DNA of 9,056 nt from Spirochaetia bacterium (GTDB lineage: Bacteria > Spirochaetota > Leptospiria > Leptospirales > Leptonemataceae), in contig JAOUOA010000078.1 in NCBI GenBank assembly GCA_029880625.1, forward strand, positions 1 to 9,056. The letters run 5' to 3'. The notes under the pieces are model-generated. The model searched no databases. It was not told the DNA's origin and saw only the letters and a program-made list of their open reading frames with translations. Below, in pieces: positions 1 through 6,872 of the stretch; the stretch's first letter is position 1, and every line of letters begins with the position of its first letter. The translations under genes were made by a program, and so were the position numbers.

Positions 1-682
1 CAAAAAAAGCCTGAAAAGGATCTGCAGAACCTGAAAAAAGCTGCTCCAACATTGCATTTTGTCCTGGCGGCCGGATACCAAAAAGATTGTGTTTGATTCC
101 TGTTACAGTAATTTTGTAACGTGTTGTTGCAAAAATTCGTGAAGTAATGATATCCCTGGAGAATTCAAAAGGCATTTCATTGGAATGTTTGAGAGTAAAC
201 ATCAAAGGAAAACCTTCAATTTTACTGGAATGAACAAAACGGTTGTTGTGATTGAAAGCATAAATTGATAATTCAAGAGCAATGAGATCCGGTTTATATC
301 CTCTCTCTAAAAGCTGGTTCAGTCTCACGTAATAAATGGATGTATTCGATCCCGGACTTGCAAAAGGTACGAAATGGTATTGATTCAGTTTTTCTTTTGC
401 ATGCCGGTCAAGAAATGGATCTGCCAGAGTATTTTTCGGAACCGGCAGAACATAGTACCACAGAGATCTTGAGGAACCGAAAAGCCATACCTTTTTATGA
501 TTTTTATAATCGTCTGTATGGAATCGTTCCGGCTCTTTATTTTCCAGCGTTTCAAGATAGGGTGTTCCCGGAAGAGTTTCCGTAATATTGAATTTAAAAA
601 TAGGTAATAAAATCAGTTTGTCCAGAAGGAAAAACAGGATAAAATAAAACTGAAGATTATATTTTTTCATGAAAGTTTTCAT
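1..682 (-). CDS. SGNH-like, DUF1574-type envelope protein (partial, C-terminus beyond left edge)
   Basis: The minus frame is open from an ATG at 682 to base 1, giving 227 codons with no stop, so the C-terminus is missing. The ATG overlaps the MBOAT stop as TGATG, which suggests translational coupling. A second in-frame ATG at 670 is possible, and neither has a clear Shine-Dalgarno site. Residues about 10-28 form a hydrophobic N-terminal anchor (FYFILFFLLDKLILLPIF), so the rest is probably extracytoplasmic. Residues 65-73 read VWLFGSSRS, resembling the first block of SGNH hydrolases with a Ser nucleophile. Residues 109-139 contain SPGSNTS and then KPDLIALELS, like a second SGNH block. I recall this pattern from DUF1574 proteins of Leptospira. 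By analogy with AlgJ/AlgX or PatB it may pass an acyl group from the adjacent MBOAT protein to a surface glycan, but the SGNH Asp/His region would lie outside the window. The gene itself is well supported; the function is inferred. Confidence 0.82.
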   Translation of the reverse strand, partial: MKTFMKKYNLQFYFILFFLLDKLILLPIFKFNITETLPGTPYLETLENKEPERFHTDDYKNHKKVWLFGSSRSLWYYVLPVPKNTLADPFLDRHAKEKLNQYHFVPFASPGSNTSIYYVRLNQLLERGYKPDLIALELSIYAFNHNNRFVHSSKIEGFPLMFTLKHSNEMPFEFSRDIITSRIFATTRYKITVTGIKHNLFGIRPPGQNAMLEQLFSGSADPFQAFF

Positions 683-2058
683 CAGAATTGAAAATAAATA
701 AAAGGCGCTGCATTCGATGTTAGAGTTGCAACCATAATTGCTGTAAAAAAACCGGCGATAGGTACCAGTATTTTTCGCAATTTAAACTTAAGGTGAATTT
801 TTTTCTTATTATATTCATATACATGAAGAATAATTGCAAGCAGGAAAAAAACAGCCAGTTGATTTGCTCCATAAAAAAGTTTTCCATCAGCAGAAAAAAG
901 CCCCTGTATAATCTGAAAGGATTTTTCAATGGAATCGGGCCGAAAAAACACAAGACTGAATACGGAAAGATGAAAAATAATAAAAATTCTTAAGATTCGT
1001 ATAAAAATACTTTCATTTTTTCCCGGATAAAGTCCCAGAAATCGTTCCAGGTAAAGATAAAGTCCGTGAAGCGCTCCCCATATGACAAATGTATAATTTG
1101 CTCCATGCCAGAGCCCGCCCAGGAGCATTGTCAAAAACATATTCAGCTGTGTCCTGAAAACAGATCCCTTGCTGCCTCCGAGCGAAATATAGAGATAATC
1201 CCTGAGCCAGGTGGAAAGCGTAATGTGCCACCTTTGCCATAACTCCCTGAATGAACTGGAAAAATAGGGAGCTCTGAAATTTACGGGGATATCAAATCCA
1301 AGAAGAAGAGCCATTCCGCAGGCCATATCTGTATAACCTGCGAAATCAGAATATATCTGAATTGCAAAAGCATACAGCGCCAGCAAATTGCTCTGCCAGT
1401 TATGCCCTGCTGGATCGTTAAAGAAAGGGTCTATAATCGGGGAAATTGAATCTGCAATGACAACTTTTTTGAGGATCCCCATGATAATTAAAATCATTCC
1501 GGCATTAAAGGCCAGATCGGAATATCGTTTCTTTTTTTCCAGCTGCGGGAAGAACTGATCATACCGCATGATAGGACCGGCAATCAGCTGAGGAAAAAAC
1601 ATGATAAATAAAAAGAATTTCTTTAATGGAATTGTATTTTTTACAACCCCTCTGTAGACGTCTACCTGCAAAGCGATAATCTGAAATGTATAAAAACTGA
1701 TGGCAAGCGGAAGGATGATTTTCGGCATGCTGAGGTGGGTTTCCAGATTGATCAGAAACGCATCTTCAATAATTTTAATAAAAAAGTAATAATACTTGAA
1801 AAATCCGAGATTCAGTAGATTCAGGACTACAATAAAAATTATCTGGTTTTTACTATAACGATAATTGTGGTATCGATAAAAGAGATAGTTAATCAGAATA
1901 ACCAGAAGAAAATGAAACAAGAAAAAAACATTCCAGTAGCCGTAGAAAATAACGGATGCCGCAAGAATTAAATCCAGTCTGTATCTGTCGCGAACTGTCC
2001 AGTACAGAAAATGCAGGATCAGAAAAAAAGCAAGAAATGCCAGAGAATTGAAAATCAT
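682..2058 (-). CDS. MBOAT family membrane O-acyltransferase (AlgI/DltB-like)
   Basis: This 458-residue polytopic membrane protein has the length and motif order of the AlgI/DltB branch of MBOAT acyltransferases, which supply acyl groups to extracytoplasmic glycans or teichoic acids. Visible motifs are FYTFQIIALQVDVYRG (122-137), FPQLIAGPIMRY (155-166), YSDFAGYTDMA (236-246), RELWQRWHITLSTWLRDYLY (271-290) and LLGGLWHGANYTFVIWG (312-328). His318 in WHGA matches the essential MBOAT histidine, and His278 in QRWHIT is also conserved. The C-terminus FIYFQF is typical of the family. Many Leu/Ile/Phe-rich segments span the whole protein. The ATG at 2058 gives the usual MIFNSLAFL beginning. The stop overlaps the start of the downstream SGNH-like gene, suggesting a two-protein acylation system. 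The acyl donor and acceptor are unknown. Confidence 0.93.
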   Translation of the reverse strand: MIFNSLAFLAFFLILHFLYWTVRDRYRLDLILAASVIFYGYWNVFFLFHFLLVILINYLFYRYHNYRYSKNQIIFIVVLNLLNLGFFKYYYFFIKIIEDAFLINLETHLSMPKIILPLAISFYTFQIIALQVDVYRGVVKNTIPLKKFFLFIMFFPQLIAGPIMRYDQFFPQLEKKKRYSDLAFNAGMILIIMGILKKVVIADSISPIIDPFFNDPAGHNWQSNLLALYAFAIQIYSDFAGYTDMACGMALLLGFDIPVNFRAPYFSSSFRELWQRWHITLSTWLRDYLYISLGGSKGSVFRTQLNMFLTMLLGGLWHGANYTFVIWGALHGLYLYLERFLGLYPGKNESIFIRILRIFIIFHLSVFSLVFFRPDSIEKSFQIIQGLFSADGKLFYGANQLAVFFLLAIILHVYEYNKKKIHLKFKLRKILVPIAGFFTAIMVATLTSNAAPFIYFQF

Positions 2059-2070
2059 TAGAACGTTACA

Positions 2071-2099
2071 CCTATAAAATTCATTTCTTTGTATGTCAA
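2071..2099 (-). promoter_or_regulatory. Sigma-70-type promoter candidate for the MBOAT operon
   Basis: In the gap before the MBOAT gene the minus strand shows a perfect -35 box, TTGACA (2094-2099), a 17-nt spacer and TATAGG (2071-2076) as a -10 box matching 4 of 6 consensus bases. The usual start point would be near 2064-2066, only about 6-8 nt before the ATG at 2058. The transcript would then be nearly leaderless, and the AGGTG that could serve as a ribosome site would lie within the promoter. The -10 lacks the final T, so this is a candidate only. Confidence 0.5.
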
Positions 2100-2181
2100 T
2101 AAACTTTCATTTTAAGGGATAAACAGAAGACTTATTTTTTACCGTTTAAAAAAGAGAAATTTATTCAAGAACAGGCTCAAA

Positions 2182-4179
2182 TTATTCCACTTTCATGAAT
2201 TCAGAAGAAATTAAAGCATTGCCGACAACTGTATTGCGATAAACCTGCAAAAAAGAAAGACCCGTTTCATACATTTCATTTTTAATATTTTCCTGAAAAT
2301 CTTCAGTAACAATCCATTTGTTGCCTGAACGGCGATAGTAGATCAGCAAATGGTCGAAATCCGTTACAACAGCTTTATCATTTTCAGCAAAGGTATAAAG
2401 TCCGTTATTTTGAAAAAAAGTAAAATCTCTTTCCGGTTCTTCGAAAAGAGATCTGCCTGCAGATGCGTGGTATGTATTGATCTTTAGAAGATCCAGAAGC
2501 GTCGGAAGCAGATTCAGATGATTGGATATTCTGTCATCCCTTCCCGGTTTCAAAATGCCGGGTGCATAAATAAGCAAAGGAACATGAAACATGGTCATGA
2601 TATCACGATCCGGCTTCAGTGAATTAAATGTATAATGATCGGATGTAACGATAAAAATAGTATTTTGAAAATCCGGAAGCTTCTCAGCCTTTTTAAAAAA
2701 TTCACCCAGTACTTCATCTGCATATCGGATTCCTTTTTCCGGATCGGTCAGACTGCTGTTTTTTATCCACTCCCATCCCTGATCGGGGAGTTTATAAGGA
2801 TGATGATTGGAAAGTGAAAAGATCACTGTAAAATATGGAGACTCAAGCTGAAAAATTTCTTCAAAAAAATAAATAAAAAATGCATCATCGTAGATTCCCC
2901 AGCTTCCATCAAAACGGTCCATCCCATGTTTTGCAGAATATTCATTGAGGCCGAAGTAAGTTTCAAAACCGCTGATACTTGCATACTGATCCAGACCCAT
3001 GGAGCCGTTTCTGCCTCCATGAAAAAAAAGCGTTCTATACCCGCGGGATTTTAAAATATTTCCAATGCCCCAGGTTGCATTGGTTTCGTAGTCAGATGTG
3101 ATCAGAGGAGTGGAAAGAATATCTGGAAGAGAGTTAAGAATAGCAGGAAAAGCTTCAATAGAACGCTTCGCATTGGAATAGTAGGAGGAGAAAAAAACGC
3201 CTTTTTGAGCCAATCGGTCAAAATTTGGAGTCAGATCTTTTTTTCGCGCCGCTTCGTTCAGAATCCCGATATTTTCTGCATTCATGCTCTCCATCACAAT
3301 CAAAACGACATTGTAGGTTTTTGAAGAATCCTGAAAATTAGTTTTTCGGAGAAGCGGGTATTGATCGGAAATAAAATTGCTGTCATTTTTTCCCTCGATC
3401 AATTTTCGCACGACCTGGATAGATTTTTTTTCATCCAGACGATGTATCTTCTCAGAATTCTCAGTACCAAAACTCTTCATCACATTAAAAGCTGAGTTTG
3501 ATGCCGTATGCCCCAGAAAATAATTGGGGCTGAAAAACGCCATTGCAGGACGAAGCGAACGAAGCTGCAGTCCGCCGCGCATCCCCGTCAGCAATAAACC
3601 GATCAGTACCGGAAGAAGGATGTAATCGATAACCCTCCTCTGTACGGTAAAATAGGAAGTTTTCATTACTCTACGGAACCAGAGACGGAGAATATAAAAT
3701 TTTACGTATAAAAGACCTGCAAAAATGAGCAACAGCCAGATATACTCAAGCAACAGCATGGGTGAAAAACTGAAAACGTCTTTTTTCAGAACCAGAAGCT
3801 CAAATGTAGTTCTTTTTCCGGAATATTCAAAGTAAGCCACATCCATGCCGTTTAAAAAATAAACCGGCGAATTCAGAAGAAGCATAAGCGATGAATAAAT
3901 GAAAAAATGCTTCTGAACCTGAAAAAATTTCAGGGGAAGCAGCAGTATTGCTGCCGGAATAAGATTCACAATTGAAAAAACCGCAATGTCAAAACGCAAT
4001 CCTACAAGAAATGACAGGAATAGACCGCCAATATTTAGTTCGGAAGACGGGTCATAGTTGTACAGAAAAAATACAATTCGGAAAATTAAATTCGCAATTA
4101 AGAATAAAGTAAAAAAAAGGACGAGGAACTGAAAATTAAACTTCAGCAGAAACGGGTAGGATTTCAGTCTTTCAAGCAT
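2182..4179 (-). CDS. LtaS-like membrane sulfatase / phosphoglycerol transferase family protein
   Basis: A 665-residue protein with an N-terminal membrane region (hydrophobic segments near 12-40, 50-83, 91-110, 138-165 and 185-200) followed by an extracytoplasmic alkaline-phosphatase/sulfatase-fold domain from about 288. This is the architecture of lipoteichoic acid synthase and related phosphoglycerol transferases. Motifs include VVLIVMESMN (291-300, metal-binding Glu297), NAKRSIEAFPAILNSLP (336-352), FFHGGRNGSMG (385-395), FDGSWGIYDD (423-432), FSLSNHHPYKLP (454-465) and TSDHYTF (512-518, Asp514-His515). The nucleophile position, Thr in Gram-positive LtaS, is probably Ser340 here. The KRSIEA form is one I recall from diderm homologues, so the enzyme is probably active. 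The gene begins 19 nt after the gdhA stop. A TAG directly precedes the ATG in frame, which fixes the start, but there is no well-placed Shine-Dalgarno site, so reinitiation after gdhA is plausible. In a diderm the product more likely decorates a periplasmic or surface glycan than makes true LTA. Confidence 0.9.
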   Translation of the reverse strand: MLERLKSYPFLLKFNFQFLVLFFTLFLIANLIFRIVFFLYNYDPSSELNIGGLFLSFLVGLRFDIAVFSIVNLIPAAILLLPLKFFQVQKHFFIYSSLMLLLNSPVYFLNGMDVAYFEYSGKRTTFELLVLKKDVFSFSPMLLLEYIWLLLIFAGLLYVKFYILRLWFRRVMKTSYFTVQRRVIDYILLPVLIGLLLTGMRGGLQLRSLRPAMAFFSPNYFLGHTASNSAFNVMKSFGTENSEKIHRLDEKKSIQVVRKLIEGKNDSNFISDQYPLLRKTNFQDSSKTYNVVLIVMESMNAENIGILNEAARKKDLTPNFDRLAQKGVFFSSYYSNAKRSIEAFPAILNSLPDILSTPLITSDYETNATWGIGNILKSRGYRTLFFHGGRNGSMGLDQYASISGFETYFGLNEYSAKHGMDRFDGSWGIYDDAFFIYFFEEIFQLESPYFTVIFSLSNHHPYKLPDQGWEWIKNSSLTDPEKGIRYADEVLGEFFKKAEKLPDFQNTIFIVTSDHYTFNSLKPDRDIMTMFHVPLLIYAPGILKPGRDDRISNHLNLLPTLLDLLKINTYHASAGRSLFEEPERDFTFFQNNGLYTFAENDKAVVTDFDHLLIYYRRSGNKWIVTEDFQENIKNEMYETGLSFLQVYRNTVVGNALISSEFMKVE

Positions 4180-4198
4180 CTATAGAGCAATAAAATCC

Positions 4199-5626
4199 TC
4201 AATAGATTCCGAGGTCAAGATAACTTCTGGAAATTTTTCTGATTGCAATTACAAATGCTGCCGTTCGGTAATCCTCGATTCTGTCATCATCTCTTAAGGT
4301 CGTGAAAATTTCATTGAAGGCATTTCGCATACTGTCATCCAGCCCGGAGCGGACCAGATCCAGCTCATCAGCCCCTCTCACCACATCATTTTTAAAATGT
4401 TCCGGTACGGTTTTGCCGGTCAGAGTTTCCAGTGCATTCAGATAACTGTTTCCTCTCACTTCTTCATATCGTCTCTGCATTCTTCCGAATCGGATATGCG
4501 ACAGGTTCCGGATCCACTCAAAATAGGATACAATTACGCCTCCTGCATTTACATATACATCTGGCAGAATGGTGACGTTTTTCTTAAGCAGAATTTTATC
4601 GGCTTCATAGGTAACAGGACCATTGGCCGCTTCCACAATTAATTTTGCTTTGATTCGATCAGCATTCTCTATTGTAATTTGAGATTCCAGAGCTGCAGGA
4701 ATTAATAAATCACAGTCCATTTCCAGTCCAGAAACGCTGTCTTCATCGAAAACGCCTCCCGAAAATCCTCTGAATGTCTTATGCTTGATCCAGTGGTTCC
4801 GTAAATCCTGAATATTGATGCCGTCAGAGTTCGTAACTTTACCGTCCCAGTCAATGACACAGATAAATTTTACTCCATTTTCTTCTGAAAGAAATTTAGC
4901 TGCATGAAAGCCAACATTTCCAAGTCCCTGAATGACGGCCCTTTTACAATCCAGTCCTCCGCTCATGCCTGCGCGTTTAACAGCATCCTCATTTCTGAAA
5001 AATTCCTGAACAACGTATTGAACTCCCCGTCCTGTTGCCTCAACTCTTCCCCGGATCCCTCCATGCTCCACAGGCTTTCCCGTAACACATGCCGTATAAT
5101 TTATATCTTCCGGAAAAAGATGCTTGTAGGTATCTGCAATCCAGGCCATTTCTCTCTGACCGGTGCCCATATCAGGAGCAGGAACTCTGTAGAAAGGGCT
5201 TAAAAAGCCCTTTCTACAGAGTTCCAGAGTAAAGCGTCTGGTGATCTGCTGCAGTTCATCTCTGGAATATTTTGACGGATCAATTAAAAGTCCTCCTTTT
5301 GACCCTCCAAAAGGCACATCCACAATTGCGCATTTATAAGTCATCAGAGCTGCAAGAGCTTCTACTTCATCCTGATTGACAACCGGTGCGTAACGAATCC
5401 CGCCTTTTGAAGGAAGGCGGTGGTTGCTGTGCACGGCACGCCAGCCGGTAAACATTTCAATCTGTCCGCGAATTTTTACTGGAAACTTTACCTGCAGAAT
5501 GGAATTGCAGGACTGAATGGCGGCGGCTGTTCCCGGATCAATCTCCAGGACCTTCATCGCTTTTTCAACCATTCTTTCTACATTCTGATTGAAGCTTAAT
5601 TTTTTATTTTTTTTATTTTGATTCAT
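4199..5626 (-). CDS. gdhA: Glu/Leu/Phe/Val dehydrogenase family; NAD-type glutamate dehydrogenase
   Basis: A 475-residue cytosolic enzyme expected to interconvert glutamate with 2-oxoglutarate and ammonium. The N-terminal catalytic domain shows HSNHRLPSKGGIRYAP (66-81), MTYKCAIVDVPFGGSKGG (95-112, catalytic Lys98) and VPAPDMGTGQREMAWIADTY (148-167, catalytic Asp152). The Rossmann domain has VIQGLGNVG (231-239), and CVIDWDG (256-262) puts an acidic residue at the end of the second strand, favouring NAD over NADP. LIVEAANGPVT (329-339) and ILPDVYVNAGGVIVSYFEW (353-371) are typical of the family. The start at 5626 has only a weak GAGA upstream, and the N-terminus is Lys/Asn-rich (MNQNKKNKKL). 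The oddity is residues 135-148, encoded by a perfect palindrome: after ELCRKGF the usual IGPxxDVPAPD reads LSPFYRVPAPD, losing a conserved Gly and the Asp before VPAPD. Family assignment is sure; full activity is not. Confidence 0.93.
   Translation of the reverse strand: MNQNKKNKKLSFNQNVERMVEKAMKVLEIDPGTAAAIQSCNSILQVKFPVKIRGQIEMFTGWRAVHSNHRLPSKGGIRYAPVVNQDEVEALAALMTYKCAIVDVPFGGSKGGLLIDPSKYSRDELQQITRRFTLELCRKGFLSPFYRVPAPDMGTGQREMAWIADTYKHLFPEDINYTACVTGKPVEHGGIRGRVEATGRGVQYVVQEFFRNEDAVKRAGMSGGLDCKRAVIQGLGNVGFHAAKFLSEENGVKFICVIDWDGKVTNSDGINIQDLRNHWIKHKTFRGFSGGVFDEDSVSGLEMDCDLLIPAALESQITIENADRIKAKLIVEAANGPVTYEADKILLKKNVTILPDVYVNAGGVIVSYFEWIRNLSHIRFGRMQRRYEEVRGNSYLNALETLTGKTVPEHFKNDVVRGADELDLVRSGLDDSMRNAFNEIFTTLRDDDRIEDYRTAAFVIAIRKISRSYLDLGIY
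5181..5225. repeat. Perfect 20-bp inverted repeat inside gdhA
   Basis: The left arm, GGAACTCTGTAGAAAGGGCT (5181-5200), is the exact reverse complement of the right arm, AGCCCTTTCTACAGAGTTCC (5206-5225). They are separated by TAAAA, whose outer T and A can also pair, giving 21 bp and a 3-nt loop. Pairing stops at once outside it (A5180 against A5226). It lies in the middle of gdhA and stays in frame. There is no T-run after it on either strand, so it is not an intrinsic terminator. The mRNA could form a very stable hairpin here. Confidence 0.97.
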
Positions 5627-5739
5627 ACAATTCTCGCAGCAAAAGGCCCATAATCATTAAGCAAAATAGTAAACGAAACATCTAAAATCCGAGGAATCCC
5701 TCAATGCCGTTCAGAAATCTGTTTTAGTATATTAAGACG

Positions 5740-6225
5740 TTATAAATGGCTCTGTTCTGAGTATTCTTTGAAAAAATTTTCATCGGAGACAATGGACACT
5801 TTTTTGCCAGCAAGTTTATGACCGGAAGTAAATGAAAAGCTTGCTGCAACCTTCTTGCGGTTCAGGACATGAGGCATCCAGTAAAGATCGTCTTCCCACA
5901 TAGAATGATAGGGGATTTCTTTAATGTAAAACCATTGCGGACTCATCTCATCGGTTTCCACTGCAATTCCTGAAAATTCAGTAATTAAAAATACATTTCC
6001 TTCCAGAATCATTCCATCTTCAAAAAAAAATTCAAGAAAAGCTGATCTTTCGGCGCCAATCATTAGCAGAGAAGTTTCCTCATGAAGTTCACGCTTCATT
6101 CCTTCATACAGAGTTTCGCCGAAATGAAGTTTCCCGCCGAATCCGTTCCAGTATCCTTTTCCAAAACCCCGTTTTTTCATACCGAGAAGGATGCGGTCAT
6201 CATCAACAACCAGCCCGAGGGTCAT
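5740..6225 (-). CDS. MTH1-like Nudix hydrolase (probable 8-oxo-dGTP diphosphatase)
   Basis: A Nudix hydrolase of 161 residues from the ATG at 6225, close to human MTH1 (156). ILLGMKKRGFGKGYWNGFGG (12-31) nearly repeats MTH1, and the Nudix box runs from Gly31 to Leu53 with Glu37, Arg45-Glu46 and Glu49-Glu50 in place. The box's usual late Gly is Ser52 (HEETSL). The oxidised-base pocket also looks kept: Asn27 in WNGFGG, TDEMSPQWF (91-99), and MWEDDLYWMP (109-118) with Asp112-Asp113 matching the MTH1 Asp119-Asp120 pair. The predicted role is removal of oxidised purine nucleotides such as 8-oxo-dGTP from the cytosolic pool. I chose ATG 6225 because AAGGA lies 5 nt upstream and the length fits. Two in-frame alternatives are a GTG at 6258 sharing the G of the ruvA TAG stop, and a TTG at 6276 without a ribosome site. 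It follows ruvA by 32 nt. Confidence 0.88.
   Translation of the reverse strand: MTLGLVVDDDRILLGMKKRGFGKGYWNGFGGKLHFGETLYEGMKRELHEETSLLMIGAERSAFLEFFFEDGMILEGNVFLITEFSGIAVETDEMSPQWFYIKEIPYHSMWEDDLYWMPHVLNRKKVAASFSFTSGHKLAGKKVSIVSDENFFKEYSEQSHL
6022..6030. repeat. 9-base A/T homopolymer within the Nudix gene
   Basis: Nine consecutive A on the plus strand encode the Phe-Phe-Phe stretch (FLEFFFEDG, residues 63-71) of the Nudix protein. It is the longest homopolymer I noticed inside a gene here, and such runs can slip and shift the frame. The frame is intact in this sequence. Confidence 0.9.
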
Positions 6226-6230
6226 TACAG

Positions 6231-6235
6231 TCCTT
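6231..6235 (-). promoter_or_regulatory. Ribosome binding site supporting the Nudix ATG start
   Basis: AAGGA on the minus strand is 5 nt from the ATG at 6225. Of the three possible in-frame starts this one has the best ribosome site; GTG 6258 has only AGG about 8 nt upstream, and TTG 6276 has none. Confidence 0.6.
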
Positions 6236-6257
6236 TTTTCTTTAAGGGTTTTCTTCA

Positions 6258-6872
6258 CTAAATTACCTGAAGACAAAATTGAATTTTTTCTGAGATATTA
6301 AAATCAAGCTTTTTTTCTGATATTTCTTTTTTTAATTTATCAACGGCGCTCCGTATCTGACTGTCGCGGTAACCGAGCTGAGCAAGCGCCTGCAGAACCA
6401 CATCGTCATCATATTCCTTCAGCTGAGTCTGTCCCTGTTCATCCAGAGCAATGACTTTCTTCCAGCGGTCGATTTTACGGCCGACTTCAAACACAAGAGT
6501 TTCTGCAGTTGATTTTCCAATTCGCGGTATTCTGCATAAGGATTGAACATCCTTCTTTTCGCAAAGATCAATAAGCTGCTTTGCGCTAAGATGGGAAAGG
6601 ATGCTTAAAGAAAGAGCGGTTCCCAGTCCTTTAATGTTCTGAACTGCTGAAAAAAATTCTCTTTGATTTCTATCGAGGAAACCATAAAGCTTCTGACCAT
6701 CCTGCATAAATTGATGGTATACAAACAGAAATACGTCCTGCCCTTTTCCTGTCATCTGTAGCTTTTCAAAGACATTCAGGGGAACATTGACTTCGTATTC
6801 AACGCCGGAAACATTAAGATAAATTTTTGAGGCGCCGTATCCGCTTATTGTTCCTTTCAATCCTGAAATCAT
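6258..6872 (-). CDS. ruvA: Holliday junction branch migration protein RuvA
   Basis: RuvA binds four-way DNA junctions as a tetramer, holds them open and positions the RuvB motor for branch migration during recombinational repair. The protein has 204 residues, the normal size. The N-terminal OB-fold domain begins MISGLKGTISGYGASKIYLN and includes SGVEYEVNVP. Two helix-hairpin-helix motifs follow: IKGLGTALSLSILS (79-92) and LCRIPRIGKSTAETLV (111-126). The second departs slightly from the usual IPGIGKKTAERL. The C-terminal helical domain that contacts RuvB covers roughly 150-204 (DDVVLQALAQLGYRDSQI). The start overlaps the ruvC stop as ATGA and has AAAGGGG just upstream. No ruvB follows; the next gene is the Nudix hydrolase, so RuvB must be encoded elsewhere. 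Confidence 0.96.
   Translation of the reverse strand: MISGLKGTISGYGASKIYLNVSGVEYEVNVPLNVFEKLQMTGKGQDVFLFVYHQFMQDGQKLYGFLDRNQREFFSAVQNIKGLGTALSLSILSHLSAKQLIDLCEKKDVQSLCRIPRIGKSTAETLVFEVGRKIDRWKKVIALDEQGQTQLKEYDDDVVLQALAQLGYRDSQIRSAVDKLKKEISEKKLDFNISEKIQFCLQVI

Noticed and set aside
340..585. An 81-codon plus-strand open frame in the left part of the window
   Set aside because: It is antisense to the partial SGNH-like gene, which is open on the minus strand over the full 1-682, has an anchor and family-like motifs, and is coupled to the MBOAT gene.
1013..1240. A 75-codon minus-strand frame and similar short frames inside MBOAT, gdhA and the LtaS-like gene
   Set aside because: All are shadows within genes that have strong family motifs in another frame, and none shows recognisable protein features or ribosome sites.
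5181..5225. The gdhA palindrome as an intrinsic terminator or insertion-sequence end
   Set aside because: No T-run follows on either strand, no transposase or target duplication is near, and the GDH frame and conserved motifs continue on both sides.
5690..5702. GAGG/CCTC mini-hairpin between the Nudix gene and gdhA
   Set aside because: Four base pairs with a 4-nt loop and no T-run is too weak for a terminator and expected by chance. No convincing promoter was found in this 113-nt gap either.
6226..6276. Longer Nudix starts at TTG 6276 or GTG 6258
   Set aside because: TTG 6276 has no ribosome site and lies within ruvA. GTG 6258 is possible (TAGTG overlap), but ATG 6225 has AAGGA at 5 nt and fits the MTH1 length. 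GTG 6258 remains the main alternative.
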